64,000 bases of DNA, taken from Ceratodon purpureus (Eukaryota > Streptophyta > Bryopsida > Pseudoditrichales > Ditrichaceae). Made by a program: the position numbers and the translations under genes. Below, one piece after another: positions 9,680-22,124 of this stretch (position 1 is the first letter of the stretch; each line of letters opens with the position of its first letter). The DNA lies in NCBI GenBank assembly GCA_014871385.1, contig CM026426.1, forward strand, positions 45,747,611-45,811,610, in the 5' to 3' direction. Under the pieces are notes generated by a model. It had not been told where the DNA came from and did not search any database. It worked only from the letters and a program-made list of their open reading frames with translations.

Positions 9680-12600
9680 TCAGAAGTCAGACATTGCTAG
9701 GCTGTTTTCTTCATCTGACAATTCCATCGCAGAGGACGCTGCCCTGCCCTGAGGAATATGTTCAATTGATGGAGGTATTAAACCTGAGGCCTCTATAGTA
9801 GTAGTAATTATCTCCTCGTCTTGCACTTCCTGCATCACTCGGCGTGATCGTGGATCAGTCTTCATGACAACTTTCCATCCTGAACGACCTGTTTCATTCG
9901 AGAAAAACACCTGGGAGCACTATTCAAAAAATATGAACGGATCGTGATCCTTCTTTTCTCTATGCTTGAAGTTAACAATCAGGAATCCATCTCTGTCCCG
10001 CATGTACGTTGGGTTCGCCCGATTGTCACTAGCCTTCACCCAACTACACTTGAATAACACAATGGGTGTGAAGAGTTTTTCGTAATCCAATTTGAGAATA
10101 TCAGTAATCTCTCCTACGGTGTATCTTTTCATCACCTCTCCCTCATCTATGATCCATTCATGAAGACAAACAACTCCACAATCATAAGTATCTAATGTCT
10201 CTGTGCGATCATCTTTGACGCAGAAGTGGTTCCCAAAAGCTTTGATGCTGGAAAATCGTTCCGCTTTCATGCTTGGCTTACCGCAGAGCTTCACCGCGTC
10301 CAAATCGTCACCACTCGGGTTCACAATATTGCGCTTAAAAATGACTTCTCTAATCCATTTCTCGAATGGTGCGATAGAGTTGTCTTGCTTCTGTCTGTCC
10401 TCCCATTGTCTTCAAAAAGGTAATGAAAAGTGTCAGTAAAATAATTAATAAAACATTCTATGCTCTATAGAATTAGCACAGTTCGCAACAATTTGTAGAT
10501 TAACTCATAATTGTGAAAGGTATATAGTGAGAGCACACGTAATCTATCACGCCATACATGTCAGAGTGGTCCAAGATCACAAAAAAAATGAAAACAAGTA
10601 GACGCATCATTTACATAATCAGGAATGAGATAATTGTTTGGAAAATCATATTAGAACATTAGGTCGATTAATGCTTTGGACGTCATGTTCATGTCCTTCC
10701 ACCGAGGGTGTTGTCTTCATAGCTAATAGCACTGCATAACATCGAAATCTACAAGGCTTCAACTTCGTCACATACCGGAAAAAGGGCGATAACACTGTGG
10801 AGTTTTGTTTTACGTAGTTGTGGGCGACACGTCGTAACGCTTTAGTGAACTCCCACGGCGTGGAGGCTCCTTCCAAATTCTTGTAAGTGTCTTCGTCGTC
10901 ATCGTCTGAATCCCAGAGTCTATTGGTAACCGCCTTCATGCCATGCATGTACTCCTTGACGAATCCGTTGCACTGGTCGAGAACATAACCTCTTGCAATA
11001 GAGCCTTCGGGTCAGGCCATGCTCTTCACATATTTTTTAAGAGTCTTATTAAAACGTTCTACTGGGTACATCCATCTATTAGAAACCGGTATACAGAGGT
11101 CCAATTGTTCCATAATTTCCAATGGGAAATGAGTCATAACATCAAAAAAAGAACGGGGGAAGACTATCTCCAACAAACACGATGTAACTGCGACGTCCTG
11201 CCTCAGCGATTCAATCTAAGATGGATCCCAAATTTTAGAACATATACGTCTAAACACTCTACAAATTCTCATAATGGCCAACCTGGGAATGGGTTGCATC
11301 AGGCCTCTCAATGCAAGAGGTAGCAATCCTTGCATTAACTTGTGAAAGTCGTGACATTTCAGGGATCTCCATTTTTTCTTCCAAATGTTGTCCGCTAAGT
11401 TGGCTCCCATGTATTTTGAAGGAGTTTTTAGCGCCTCCAAGGTTGAACAAAATTTATCAAATTCCGCAAATGTCAAGACATAGGGGGCACTAGGTTTGAT
11501 CATCCGACTTGGTCTTCGTGGATGTGGTTGCAAGAGTAAATGCCTCCTCTGTTCTAACCCCATCCGTTGCATATCCCTCTGTACTTGGACAGTGTCTTTA
11601 TCTCCAGATATTGTTCGCAATATATTGTCGGCAAGATTTTTTTCTGAATGCATTACATTGATTGTATTCCGAATCGCAAAGTGTTGTATGGAACAGGAGT
11701 ACATATTTAAGATAACCTGAATTGATTTTGCTACTACTTATTAAAAATTGGTAGTAAACAACGTAACAGCAAGCCGTGTTGGTCCCTATATAGAACCGAT
11801 GCTACGACAGCTACAGCCTATTCCAATTTTATTCTATTCACATGGCTCACTTATGCCCACTAGAATAAACACATGCAATGAACTTACAAAATCGACTAGA
11901 AAAAACAAGTAGAAAAAAGCTCCACCTTCCAGTAGGGCAATCTTAAAAGAATACTTGTCCTCTTCATGCCATGATGCTTGGAGGGGTCTGGAGGACCATG
12001 TTTGCCTCGGTATCCATGTTGTTTCCATTCTTCGTACTCAGCTACTCCTACTAATTGATCTTCGGCTGTCACATGAGTTGGCCGGGGCCGAGTCTCCACA
12101 GTTCCATCAAAAAACTTTGCTGCTTTCGTTGATCTGTAGGGGTGGTCATGTTCAAGCCAGCGTCTCCCATAAGGATATACAAATTTTCCAAGCTCATGTG
12201 CCCACGTTTCTACTATCTGTGGACCGCACGGTGGACACGTGATTGCACCAGAGTGGGCGGTGTCTGCAACCATACCATAGCCTGGTAAATTGTGGATTGT
12301 CCACAATACCATCGCCCTTAATGTGAATGACCGCTCGATAGCATCTGAGTGCGCATTATAGGCTGGGACTCCCTCCCAAAGAACTAGCAGCTCCTCCACC
12401 AAAGGCTTGAGGTAAACATCAAAAGAATCATCCTTGACAGCCTCTTTCCCAGGAATAAGCAACACTAGTATTACAAAAAGTTTCTTCGAGGCTAACCAAG
12501 GAGGTATATTGTAGTTGAAAAGAAGTACAGGGGTTGTAGACCATGATGATCTGTATAGTTTGAAAGGGGTCATGCCGTCTGCACTAAGGGCCAACGTAAC

Positions 12601-13716
12601 GTTCTTTGGATCACTATGAAAGTTAGGCATATCTGGAAATACACGAGGGAGTCTTTCGGCTGCAATCTTCCAAGCCTTGCAATCAGCAGGAAAAAGCACC
12701 TTTCCGTCGATGCTCTTATGCTTGTCATGCCATAGCTGGAGTTTTGAAAGTGACGGAGACCTGTAAGTTCTCTGCAAATGCGGTATCACTGGAAATTGCC
12801 GGAGAATTATTCTGGGACAAATCTAGCGTTTTATATCTTTAAACAGTGGCTCTTGACATCGAGGGCAACTATCAAGTCTCAATAAATCAATTCCAGCCCT
12901 GTTTTTCCGAAATAGAACACATCCCCTAACGCATGCATCAATGTTGATGTAGTCTAATCCAAAACTGCTCAACAGGTTTGTAAGACCGTAGTTAGTTTTC
13001 GGGAGGGAATTCTTAGCTGATAAAAAGTACTTGTGCAAGCCTGCAAGCAAGTCCTCAGTGAATCTCGATGTTGTGTTGTGAACGGAGAACAAGTTTCTTA
13101 GAAAAATAGTGGCCCATAACTGAGTGGAAGGCGCATCGTCGTATAGATTGCGGACAGCCTCCTCTATTGCTGCGGGGTCGAAGGTCTCCTTTTCCCTATT
13201 GTCATCTTCTGGAGGCGGACGTTCATATCGCTGGATCTGTCCCCGTTGATTTCGCTGTTGCTGGCCATCTTCCATCTTCGCTTCACCTTGCGAATCATTT
13301 CCCCCAACTATATCGTCTGTATCGTTTAGTGTGTTAATAATAATCTCCACCACCCTGTCTTCTATGTCCACGTGCTCTTGCTCAAATCGGTTCTGAATCA
13401 TGGACCGCAAGTCAATGCCTTTGTCTCGCTCAGGGTGCACGGGCTGACTTCTAGACGCATTCTCCCACTCTGCATCCAAGGAATCGTATTCCCCAAGACC
13501 TTTCCATACTCTGTATCGAGGATGCCGTCGGTTTCAAAGTAGGTGTGCTCGGATATCCTTTAGTTTCATAGAGACTTTGCCATTGCAAACCATGCAAGGG
13601 CAGGGCATTTTACGCAATCTATACATGCGATACCGCAGACACTCTCAACGGAATAGTCGATCATCCCTATGTCTCTGCCGGATCGGGTTGTCCAGCGGGA
13701 GCTTGGCCTGATCCAT
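9680..13716 (-). pseudogene. CACTA TNP2-type transposase, decayed
   Basis: Catalyses cut-and-paste transposition in the CACTA (En/Spm) group. From the ATG at 13716 the frame reads: a transposase-associated zinc domain (about 13650-13480; MPCPCMVCNGKVS then IRAHL and RYRVWKGLGEYD); the tnp2 catalytic domain (about 12900-11930; ALSADGMTPFKLYRSSWS, YNIPPWLASKK, TAHSGAITCPPCG); the junction LPYWK plus NVMHSEKN across an intron; a DUF4218 region (about 11690-10950; KCHDFHKLMQGLLPLALRGL, NRWMYPVERFNK, PEGSIARGY); and a DUF4216 region (10324-9900). The intron 11717-11925 has a GT donor and AG acceptor with matching phase. In-frame stops include 13542-13544, 12823-12825 and 11216-11218, so this copy cannot make the full enzyme. 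It is transcribed away from the TNPA-like gene. Confidence 0.88.
11717..11925 (-). other. Intron in TNP2 pseudogene
   Basis: The donor is TGGAAG|GTGGAG (exon end 11926) and the acceptor TTCAG|GTTATC (exon start 11716). The upstream exon from 13716 is a whole number of codons and the downstream exon resumes in phase 0. Joining restores the family's LPYWK-to-MH-EKN spacing, which supports a real spliced gene ancestry. Confidence 0.7.
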
Positions 13717-15830
13717 TTCTCACTTAAATACTTCAACAGCTGTTACGACAAGAAAACGGTCAAAGTCCACCCAATGAATTAGGGTAATTGAAAGTAATTA
13801 ACTTGGAAAGCAAGAGTACAATCATCCTGCACAAGAGTGCATCGTAGATAAAATTACGTACTTTAGAAGTAGAGCAGCAACCACTCTCCAAATCGATGGC
13901 CGTAGTAAACCTGGATACAATGCACGGGATAATGGTCAAGGTTCACCCAGTGAAATAGGGACATTAAAATCAATTGACATGGGAAGCAAGATTAACATCG
14001 TCCTAATGAAATGGAGGAGCATAGCAGTCAAGCCAGGAAGTTCTTTACAGATTTCGGAATTTTCATTTTACTTAGAAATAAAATCATGTCCTTTGCACGT
14101 TATAGAATCATGGACAGATGAAAACTTGTTTCAAATGTTCAGGACTCCTTGCAACGCTTTTACAATCAAGTAACACACCATTGAATTGCGGAAAATGCAA
14201 TGCTAGTCTAGAGTTCATAACAATTGATACATTTCAACGGTTTCCACCATAGTATTATTGCAAGCACTAATTCCTTGTTTAATTAATCTGATACATGGTA
14301 GATGAATTTTGATGGCCCAGTTCTGAAATAAGGTTCAAAGTCCACGAAATGGATAGATTCCTCTACCAGTTTTGTTTAGTCGGACGCAGATGCACCTGCT
14401 TGACTATTCCGCACTTTGGGCATTTGCATGTCAAATATCAGGTCTTTTACATGAGAAATCTTGTTCTTCACACGCTCGTTCTCTTCCCTTAGACGAGCGA
14501 GTTCTTGATGCAATTGCCGGAGCTGCATACACAATGTTATGGCACCATTTCTTAAAGAACTCCAAGTACTTATGCTTGTATTGATGAGGAACCCACCAAA
14601 GTAAGCCAATTGCTAGGGAAATGACACCTGATTCTATAAGTCACCTTTCATTTCCAATTGTTTCAAAACTCACTTGGCAATGAGGCTGTTTTATTGAAGA
14701 TGAAATAATTTTGGGTGTAAATTGTGCTTAAGTGTCGCCCTCCTCGCCAGATTTGTAAGGAGTTGTTGTCAAACTTTGGTACAATTGGCTATGGTCAACC
14801 TATGCATCGTAAAACGTTCGTCAGAATCCTTACAAGTTATTTAACATGAATACAGACATCCCACATAATCATGCTTGTTGTCTGTCAGCAAAGGTTGAAG
14901 TCAAAGCTTCAGGTCGGGGTCTATAATATCACGACATCATATGGAAACAATATATTATGTCACTTTCATATGATCCGGAAAATGACCGATTGAAAAATTT
15001 GTCACAAACCTGCACCTTTAGTACATTATTGCTGCGTCCATATCCACTCCAGTTTCTCTTATTAACGTGAAGCCGTTAATCTTCAGAACCATGAACTGCA
15101 GACTTTAATTTGGATAAAATTCCCCAACTTATAGGTAGAGGAGCACCAACTCCACAGATCGATTGCCGCAGAAACCCTGGATACATTGCAATGGAAAACG
15201 GTCAAGATTCACCCAATGAAATAGGAAAATTGAAAGTAATTAACGTGGAAATCAATAATAACATCCTCTTGACCAAAAAATGCAAGTTTGATAAAATTTT
15301 GCAACTTAGAAGTAGAGCCACAAATAATGTACACGTAGATTGCCGTAGAAACCCTCATATTTTGCTCTTTACATTGAAGAGTAAAGAGATAATGAAACCC
15401 AAAAGACGAATCAAATCTGTTGTGAAAATTACAATCCTCTCTGAAATAGTCAAGAAAAAGGATGGAAAAGAAAACGGTGCGATAGAAAAGTGAACTGGAA
15501 GAGGTGAAAAGGTACAAGGAGAGAGACACAGTGCACTACTTAGACGCGTATCCATGCATTCAAAGCATACTTTCCAATGTATAGACTCAATACCTCAGAC
15601 CAAGAGAGGGAGGGATTTTAAGTCCATTCAGAGCGGTAGGGTAAAGAGTCTAGAGGCAAGGATACACTCACGAAATCATGACGTGGGCCACAAAGTGATT
15701 CATTTGGAAATCCCACTTCAGGACCCGTCCAGAGGTACTTATTAATGCAGGGTTTCACAAAACAGAAACTGCGTTTGTCGTAGTAAGAGCTTGCCCTCCT
15801 CAGATATTTCCGTTGGAGGCACTCATCATG
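13717..15830. promoter_or_regulatory. Divergent intergenic spacer of the CACTA element with internal repeats
   Basis: This roughly 2.1-kb spacer lies between head-to-head TNP2 and TNPA-like genes. It contains imperfect copies of a unit of roughly 175-185 bases. The block A(A/G)CGGTCAA(A/G)(G/A)TCACCCAATGAA occurs near 13753, 13936 and 15200 (weaker at 14330). The block TAGAAGTAGAG...GATTGCCGTAGAAACC occurs near 13863, 15130 and 15303. CACTA elements use subterminal repeats as TNPA binding sites; whether these serve that role is inference. A bidirectional promoter is implied by gene orientation, but I could not pinpoint TATA boxes. Confidence 0.5.
14376..14609 (-). CDS. Short coiled-coil ORF in the CACTA spacer
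   Basis: A 77-codon minus frame with a leucine/arginine heptad segment (QLHQELARLREENERVKNKI) followed by a polar tail. It lies upstream of TNP2 and is in the same orientation, so it could be an exon of a third CACTA product or a relic. No family recognised; the frame is short and could be chance. Confidence 0.25.
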   Translation of the reverse strand: MAYFGGFLINTSISTWSSLRNGAITLCMQLRQLHQELARLREENERVKNKISHVKDLIFDMQMPKVRNSQAGASASD

Positions 15831-18800
15831 ACTGATTTGAGGAGGACCGAGACAATTTTTCCCACAGTTCCAAGTCAGAGGAAGATGTAGCCAAGGAGGA
15901 ACAAGAGGAGAATAAATACCTTCAGCAGCGTAACCAGCGGGTCGCGGAGTTGCGCGCTACAATGATTCCACTAGAGGAGGCCGCAAAAAGTTTGTAAGTT
16001 GCTTGATTACTCACCCTAATTGCGAAACATCAGTTCACACCTCTGCCACATGCCGCTTTAGACAGCAGAGATTTATTGCACCGCAATCTTTCTCGTTTAT
16101 TACTTAGTTAGAGCATATGATGAACATGGTAAGTACATGGTGATATACTAGAGCGAACAATGAGAGTGTTGTGGCTGTGCGTTTTTGGTTTTTGGTTCTG
16201 CAGATGGGACTCGTATCGGCCACCAAGGCGTAGTAAGATTGATGGAACTAGGTCCTCCACTCCCAAAGAAGACGTAGCACCACGTAGGAGCTCCAGACTG
16301 CAAGAAGCTGGGAGAGCGTCTCCATTGGCAGCAAGCGCTTTACAAACCATGAGCACAACCAGTGCGTCTTCGGAGCGGGAGCATCAAAAAGCGGACCGCA
16401 ACTCTGTCCCAGGTACGTTCGAACCTTGCTTTCATGGATTATGAAACGAGGAAGTGGTCGTGAACTTGGAAGATGGTCGGAAATTGTTTTTGATCATTGC
16501 ATTTTCAGTGAGGTCATCTGCATGTTACTGTCTACATCTTTCTCGAAACCCTAATGTGGTGTGGATTGCGTTGGTGGTCTAGAATTGTGTGATTTCTCCC
16601 AATGATGTGTTTGGTAACGCAGTTCATAACGTAATGTAACGTGTAGGAATATGATGTCATATTTGGTATCTTATTCTATAGAGAACTTTTACGTGGATGT
16701 TTAGAAACTGTGATGGAATATCCAAATGTGTATGAAGTTAGGGTTTGTTTATATTACTGTTTTGTGCACAACTTCTTTGTCATTTTTCTCGCCGGAGTGA
16801 AATTATTTCCTGCTTGAAGTTAGGCAGTAACTGTTGATTCATTCATATGAAATGCGTTTAAGTGTTCACAGGTTTAGAAGAAAACATTGGGTCGTACAAA
16901 GAAGCCACGGAGAAAACGAACTCTGAACTACATCGTCTAAACAAGAAGACTAAGCAACAAGTTCAAGCGTCTCCAGAAGTAATATCGCCGTGGTCAAATC
17001 ATCCTGGTTTTACAAACCGTAAGTGTGGGTCCACTGAGTCTCCTACTACATCCCACGCTCCAATGGCGTCTCAGGGTAGCGATTCCTCGCGGAGACAGCA
17101 GCCACTGGCAGGATAGTGGCAGTACACACCGCAGGAATGGGTATGGAATCGACCATGGAGCTATCTTCCGGCTCAACTTCCGTGGAATTCACTTGCACCA
17201 CCTATGCCACATTGTGCATCGTGGTCAATGCCTCCCCATCCACAAGGTCCTCCACCGTGGATACCTTTTCCTTCACAACCTCAAATGCTACAGGAACCTC
17301 ATGTGAACTCGCAGCCGTGGATAGGGTCTGGAAGAATCGGGCGCCCTCGAGGAGACCCTTCGAGTCCCAATGCTGGAAATCCTTACGGTGGATTTATTTT
17401 GATGATCCGACCAAACTTTGATTCCCAATGTCCAAGTGAACATGAATCCGACGAAGATACTCCAATAGATACCGTAGTCAACGTGGATGAAGTTGGACAA
17501 GCCTTTGAAAATGAAGTGCGACATGAGGACACTAGGAAACTAGAATCAATAGCGAGAGCGTCTAGGAGGTCCTACAGAAAGCACGAGGTGAAACTTGCAA
17601 AGGAGCAAAAGGAGCGTGGACTTAAACCATACCTAGTAGTGCTGAACGAAGGGGGTGAAGTCGATGGAGCTTCCATTGGTAAGTCTTTTTGGGAAGTGGC
17701 ATTCAGGCAGTATAATCCAAACATGCTGGACATGAGTTGCATAAACTAGGGCAAACAGGATCCAGACGGACAGAGGAACTTGAAGAACGCGGTGGATGAA
17801 GACTTTGAGTTTGCTGATAACACCCTTGATAAGGAGGGTTATCACAAACACATTGCGAACTGGATAATAAAGGAGAGGGCGCGCTTAAAGGATCTGTACG
17901 TCAAAGAGAAGGGAAGCTCAAGGAAGGAGCCAAGTGAAATAAAGTGCCCTCCTCACATACAGGAGGACCACTGGGAGACTTTGAAGCAGTGTTGGGAGAT
18001 GCCATTGACGTTGGATAAGTCAGAAGAGATGCAGTACGCTAGGTCTAAAGTCAAAAACGTTAACCGCACCGGCCGTATTGGATACGCAGGGAAGGCGGCT
18101 ATGTTGGTGAGTGCTTGTAATTGGAGTGGAAACCTTGGCTAGTTGAGACAATCTCTTTTGTAAGCGTGGCATAATAACTTGATCGCTTTGTTGTTTTAGA
18201 AACCGTAGCATGGTGTATTTGTCACTGATTACCATACGAGTACTCAAACGGATACCAAATGTGAAAGTCTATAATTACTAAAAGAAGTTATGCCCATATT
18301 ACATGCCCATAGAAGAGGAAGCGGAATGGCAACCCCGGAATTTCGGATGTGGCGGAAGATATAGAGAGGGCAAGTTCTCAGCGCCGGACGGTGAGCACCT
18401 CTTCTCTGCTTGACCGTCAGTATTTTCAACGGTACATTGTAGAACATTTTTCTAAATTCTTTCCTGAATTGACAAGTTGTTTATTTGAATGTAGTTTCTG
18501 TAGATAGATGTTAATTGTTGGTTCCCAAAGATCTCATAGAATGTGAGATCAGCCTAGCATTGACTTAAAACTATGCTACGGCGTGTCAAATATTACGGTT
18601 CTATAATTTCGTTGAAATATAACGTTTTTCACATCGCTCTGTTGGAATGTGTCATTATATGATGCAGGTGAAAGTCGAGCATCCCTCACGAAGCTTGCGC
18701 TGCTGGAGAAAAACGCAAAGGAACAGGAAGATTCAATGAAGGCCATAGACGTGAAACTATCGCTGGCGATAGAGGCAGGGTGAAAAACTATGCGTCCATG

Positions 18801-20258
18801 AGCAGGATGGAGAACTTTTTAATGCAAATAGTAAGAGGTCTGAACGTCGACTTACCTGAAGTGAAACAGCCATGCACAGATGCAGCAGAAAGCAACGGAA
18901 AGGAGGTTTCAGCCTGTGACCACGGCCGGCAGTGATCATCCTGAAGGAAATGTCAGAAGTTTGGTGCCAGAGACATTAGAATTTGACAAAGATGGAGTTA
19001 GTCGAAGTGATGGAGAACCTAACGTGTAGAAACCAGTAGATACGTCAAATCTAAAACAAAATAAAAATAAAAATGAAGAAACTATTGGTTGTGTGCAAAC
19101 TGTTCGTGATTTGTGCAGCGAGACAGTGAATCAGTGGTTTGATGTGGAGGCAAGGGAGCTAACAAGCGCTGAGGAAGATGGAAAAAGCCATGGCAAATTA
19201 AAGGAGAAGAAGACCGCTTTGAGAGGCAAGCCAGTAGTGAAGTAAGTAGGATTGATCTCATCGACCTTGGAGACGACGGAGACCCGCACATGCGGCAGCA
19301 GGAGAATCAACACGCGGAAATCCACTGTCGTTGCGGATGCAATAGAGGATACGAGCGCAGCAACAACATCAAATGAGGGAAGGAAAAAAAAGTAAGCATG
19401 AAAAAGAGTACTCAAAAAAAACCACGTGCTGTCGGATTCATGTACATGGATGTAGAGGAATCACTAGTGAGTGTCACTAACTTAATAATGTTGCTGCAAA
19501 TTTCACGCAACCATTAAAAAACTACTACTATTTATGCAATTTAAACGTGTATCAGGAGATATTTTTGATCATAAATATGTGATGTGATCATAGCTCAGCT
19601 TGTAATCTGCGTTTACAGAATCAAACATTCTATACCACGTAAAGTAAAAGTGGCTAGCCGCTATTCACATACTACAGCGGAGTCGTCGTGTTAATGTATC
19701 CGCTAGTGGAGTGGGTGGACGATGTATGTAAATGATTTTCACCTGTGATTTTGTATAATCACAGGATGTAGACAAAACCGCACATGACTGGGTTGCGGAT
19801 GTAGGAATCCCACAGAAAGCTTCTAAGAGCAAGGGATCGACCGTGCATGGGGAGGAGAGGGTCCTTGAGAAGGTATGATAAATAAATGGCAGAAGACATT
19901 CTACGTAGTACCTTGTGGGATCTTTTGATAACATCGCAAATTACGCTAAATTCTAACCCCGTCGGATGATATGAATGTTTACCCGCAGCTAAAGAAAAAA
20001 GACAAGGTTTATATACTAGACCCTAAAGACTCGAAGAACAAAGTAGCCATTGGTGAGATCAGCGGAGTGGACACAAATTTATTTCACTAGAATCCAATAC
20101 CTCACGGATGGTTACAACTTGATGTGTTGAAGGTGTTTGATAAAAAGATTCCGCTTATGCTACCGCACGAGCAAGCACATCAGTTTGAACTCGGGGACAC
20201 GATTAATGGGGTAGTCCTATGGAAGCAAAAACATGTGATTGCACTTCGTCAGAGGTAA
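15830..20258 (+). pseudogene. TNPA-like CACTA accessory gene (plant transposase, Ptta/En/Spm type), multi-exon, decayed
   Basis: Exons supported by phase-matched GT-AG junctions: about 15830-15993 (a charged helix ending EEAAKS), 16204-16412 (APRRSSRLQE, a basic patch), 16872-18106, 18313-18390 and from 18668. The third exon is one frame with TAG at 17114-17116 and 17747-17749. It runs through a Pro/Trp-rich stretch to the Transposase_24-like core (RKLESIARASRRSYRKHEVK, HWETLKQCWEM, YARSKVKNVNRTG). A coiled coil follows (ALLEKNAKEQEDSMKAIDV). Near the end, 19989-20258 reads as a DUF8039-like module (KVAIGEISGVDT, FELGDTINGVVLWKQKHVIA) with one TAG. TNPA-type proteins bind element ends and assist the transposase. 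The exact start and the exons between 18780 and 19980 are uncertain. Confidence 0.75.
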
Positions 20259-21598
20259 AGTTGCAGAACTTGGAAGTCCATGTGCGTAATGTTTTCCATG
20301 GTTCACTCTGTATTTGTCGTGGTTTTCTTGTAGTTTTTTATTTTTTTAATTATGTTTGCATTGGAGTGCTACTGTAAATACCTTTCAATTGGCAATTCCG
20401 TGATTATCCACTAGTTTCTGCAATTTCGTAGAAGATTTGCCGAGTAGGAAGTTACGCACGAACAAAGGTATATAGTCCATTTTTGAACTCCGATTCTCGT
20501 AGGTGCATTCATGATTTATGGCTTAGAAATGAATTTGTTTGCCTCTTTCCTTGCCGTAGTGATTGTGAATTTTGGCAGATAAACGTGGACTTCATAGATG
20601 ATTACAGATGTTTCCGAGGTAAATGATGAATCCAATTTTGTTCCAAATATAATTTCCAACTCTTAGAGTATTTTTATAGTAACATGTACTATGATGCACA
20701 GTACAATCCGATGTGATCCAATTAGTAGGACGTGGATTATACATGAGTCAAAAATATTGATGTTATTTATGAATATACTGTTGCCCATGAATTCCTTATC
20801 ACAAGCACAAAATCTGTAGGATGAAATGGAAGAACGGCTGCATCGAGTCCAAAACGTAGTTACGGTAAGAGACGTAAGTTATGTATTTGTTTACTGTTTA
20901 AGTGGTCGCATATTGCTCTGTTTGGGGGTTTTGGAATCTCACAATTTATTCTGGTTGACTATGTAGGTTTCATTGATGTTCGCAATACAAACACCGAGGC
21001 ATCAACAGGTACCCCTCTGTCTGCACAGGTCGGTGAATGTGGTATGTAGATGTGGTGGTTGCACATTTGAACTTACTCTCATTAATGCATTGGCTTTTAT
21101 AGAATTTAAGTCTCATCTACTCATATGAGCATACTCTACGATAACTGTCGATGTTTACTAAAAAAAACTTTACTTTTATAGTCCTCTGTTCTTCTTTTTT
21201 TATTTCTTTTCACCTATCATCAGGTCCATACCGTACATAATGGACGTTTGTTTTCAAAAACGCATGCTGTATAGATTATTATAAGTAGGATTTGGGAATA
21301 AATTTTGTACGAGTTTTGACTACTGTATCTTTGAACAGGATGGTATTTTTTTTCTGAAAGTAGGGGAGGAAGGAGCAACACCTCGGAAGTATGCGACGTT
21401 TGGGACAGGTACATATGACGTTGTTCCAATTTTTAATCTTCAATGTCTGGATATAGGGTTGAGAAGACAATTTTGTAGCTTTGGGTTTACAAGTTGTTAT
21501 AATCGAGTTCAAATATACTAGGTAGTGAAGAAAAGGCATCTTCCATGACTACAAGTTCTGCAACGTCCTAGAGCTAGACCGATAGTATTTGTTGTGTA
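20259..21598. other. Downstream of TNPA-like gene; no gene called
   Basis: AT-rich sequence with only short chance frames. It is probably the 3' part of the CACTA element, because it runs uninterrupted from the TNPA-like C-terminal exon to the solo LTR insertion point. No TAGTG-type terminus could be paired with a left CACTA end. Confidence 0.35.
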
Positions 21599-21968
21599 GT
21601 TAGTGTGGGATCCGAGAAACTCAGAATAAACCGGAAGAGCCTCATCCGGAATTAGTATTCCATTAATTTTTCATTTTTTTGGTTAATTAGGTAAAAACTA
21701 GCTAGACACTAGCTGCATTAGGAGTTAACGCAAACTCGATGCTCCAGAAACCTAAAAACAGTTAACGTAGGAAGTATTCTCGGAACCTTGATTCCGGAAA
21801 CTCGGAAGAGAAAACACGGAACGGGTCAAAGATCCGAGAACTGACCGTTACTGTAAACCGATCTAGGATCCGAAACGACGCGGAAGTCATCATGACTCGG
21901 ATAGGCATCTAGCTCGGTACGGTGGCGGCTGCAATTACGGGCCGCCGCAGCGTTTATGATGCCCGGGG

Positions 21969-21976
21969 TATATAAG
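21969..21976 (+). promoter_or_regulatory. TATA box of the solo LTR
   Basis: TATATAAG lies 149 bases upstream of the ORF's ATG at 22125 and about 365 bases into the LTR. The same octamer is conserved in the second copy at 62401-62408 on the minus strand. It presumably sets the U3/R boundary near 22000, placing the ORF in the transcribed LTR leader. Confidence 0.65.
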
Positions 21977-22124
21977 CGAAGGTGTTAGGGTTTGGAGTCC
22001 TCTTTGCGGACTGGGAGTAGGAGTGAAAGAGTGGTGAGGTGTTTCGTCTTTTCCATTTTACTGGCAGTTGGATTGCCGGGTTTCTTGCTGTCAGATCGCA
22101 AAGGGAGAGAAGTGAGACGTAGAA

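Noticed and set aside
15110-15493. 127-codon plus frame in the CACTA spacer
   Set aside because: It translates the repeat units of the spacer (the same CRRNP phrase appears twice) and is better explained as repeats than as a gene.
9680-20258. Stop-codon reassignment as an explanation for many in-frame stops
   Set aside because: TAA, TAG and TGA all occur inside otherwise coherent frames, alongside frameshifts and deletions, which fits pseudogene decay and not a variant code.
21600-21605. TTAGTG as a CACTA right terminus (TAGTG)
   Set aside because: It spans the GTTAG duplication and the first bases of the solo LTR; before insertion the sequence was GTTAGG, so no CACTA end existed there.
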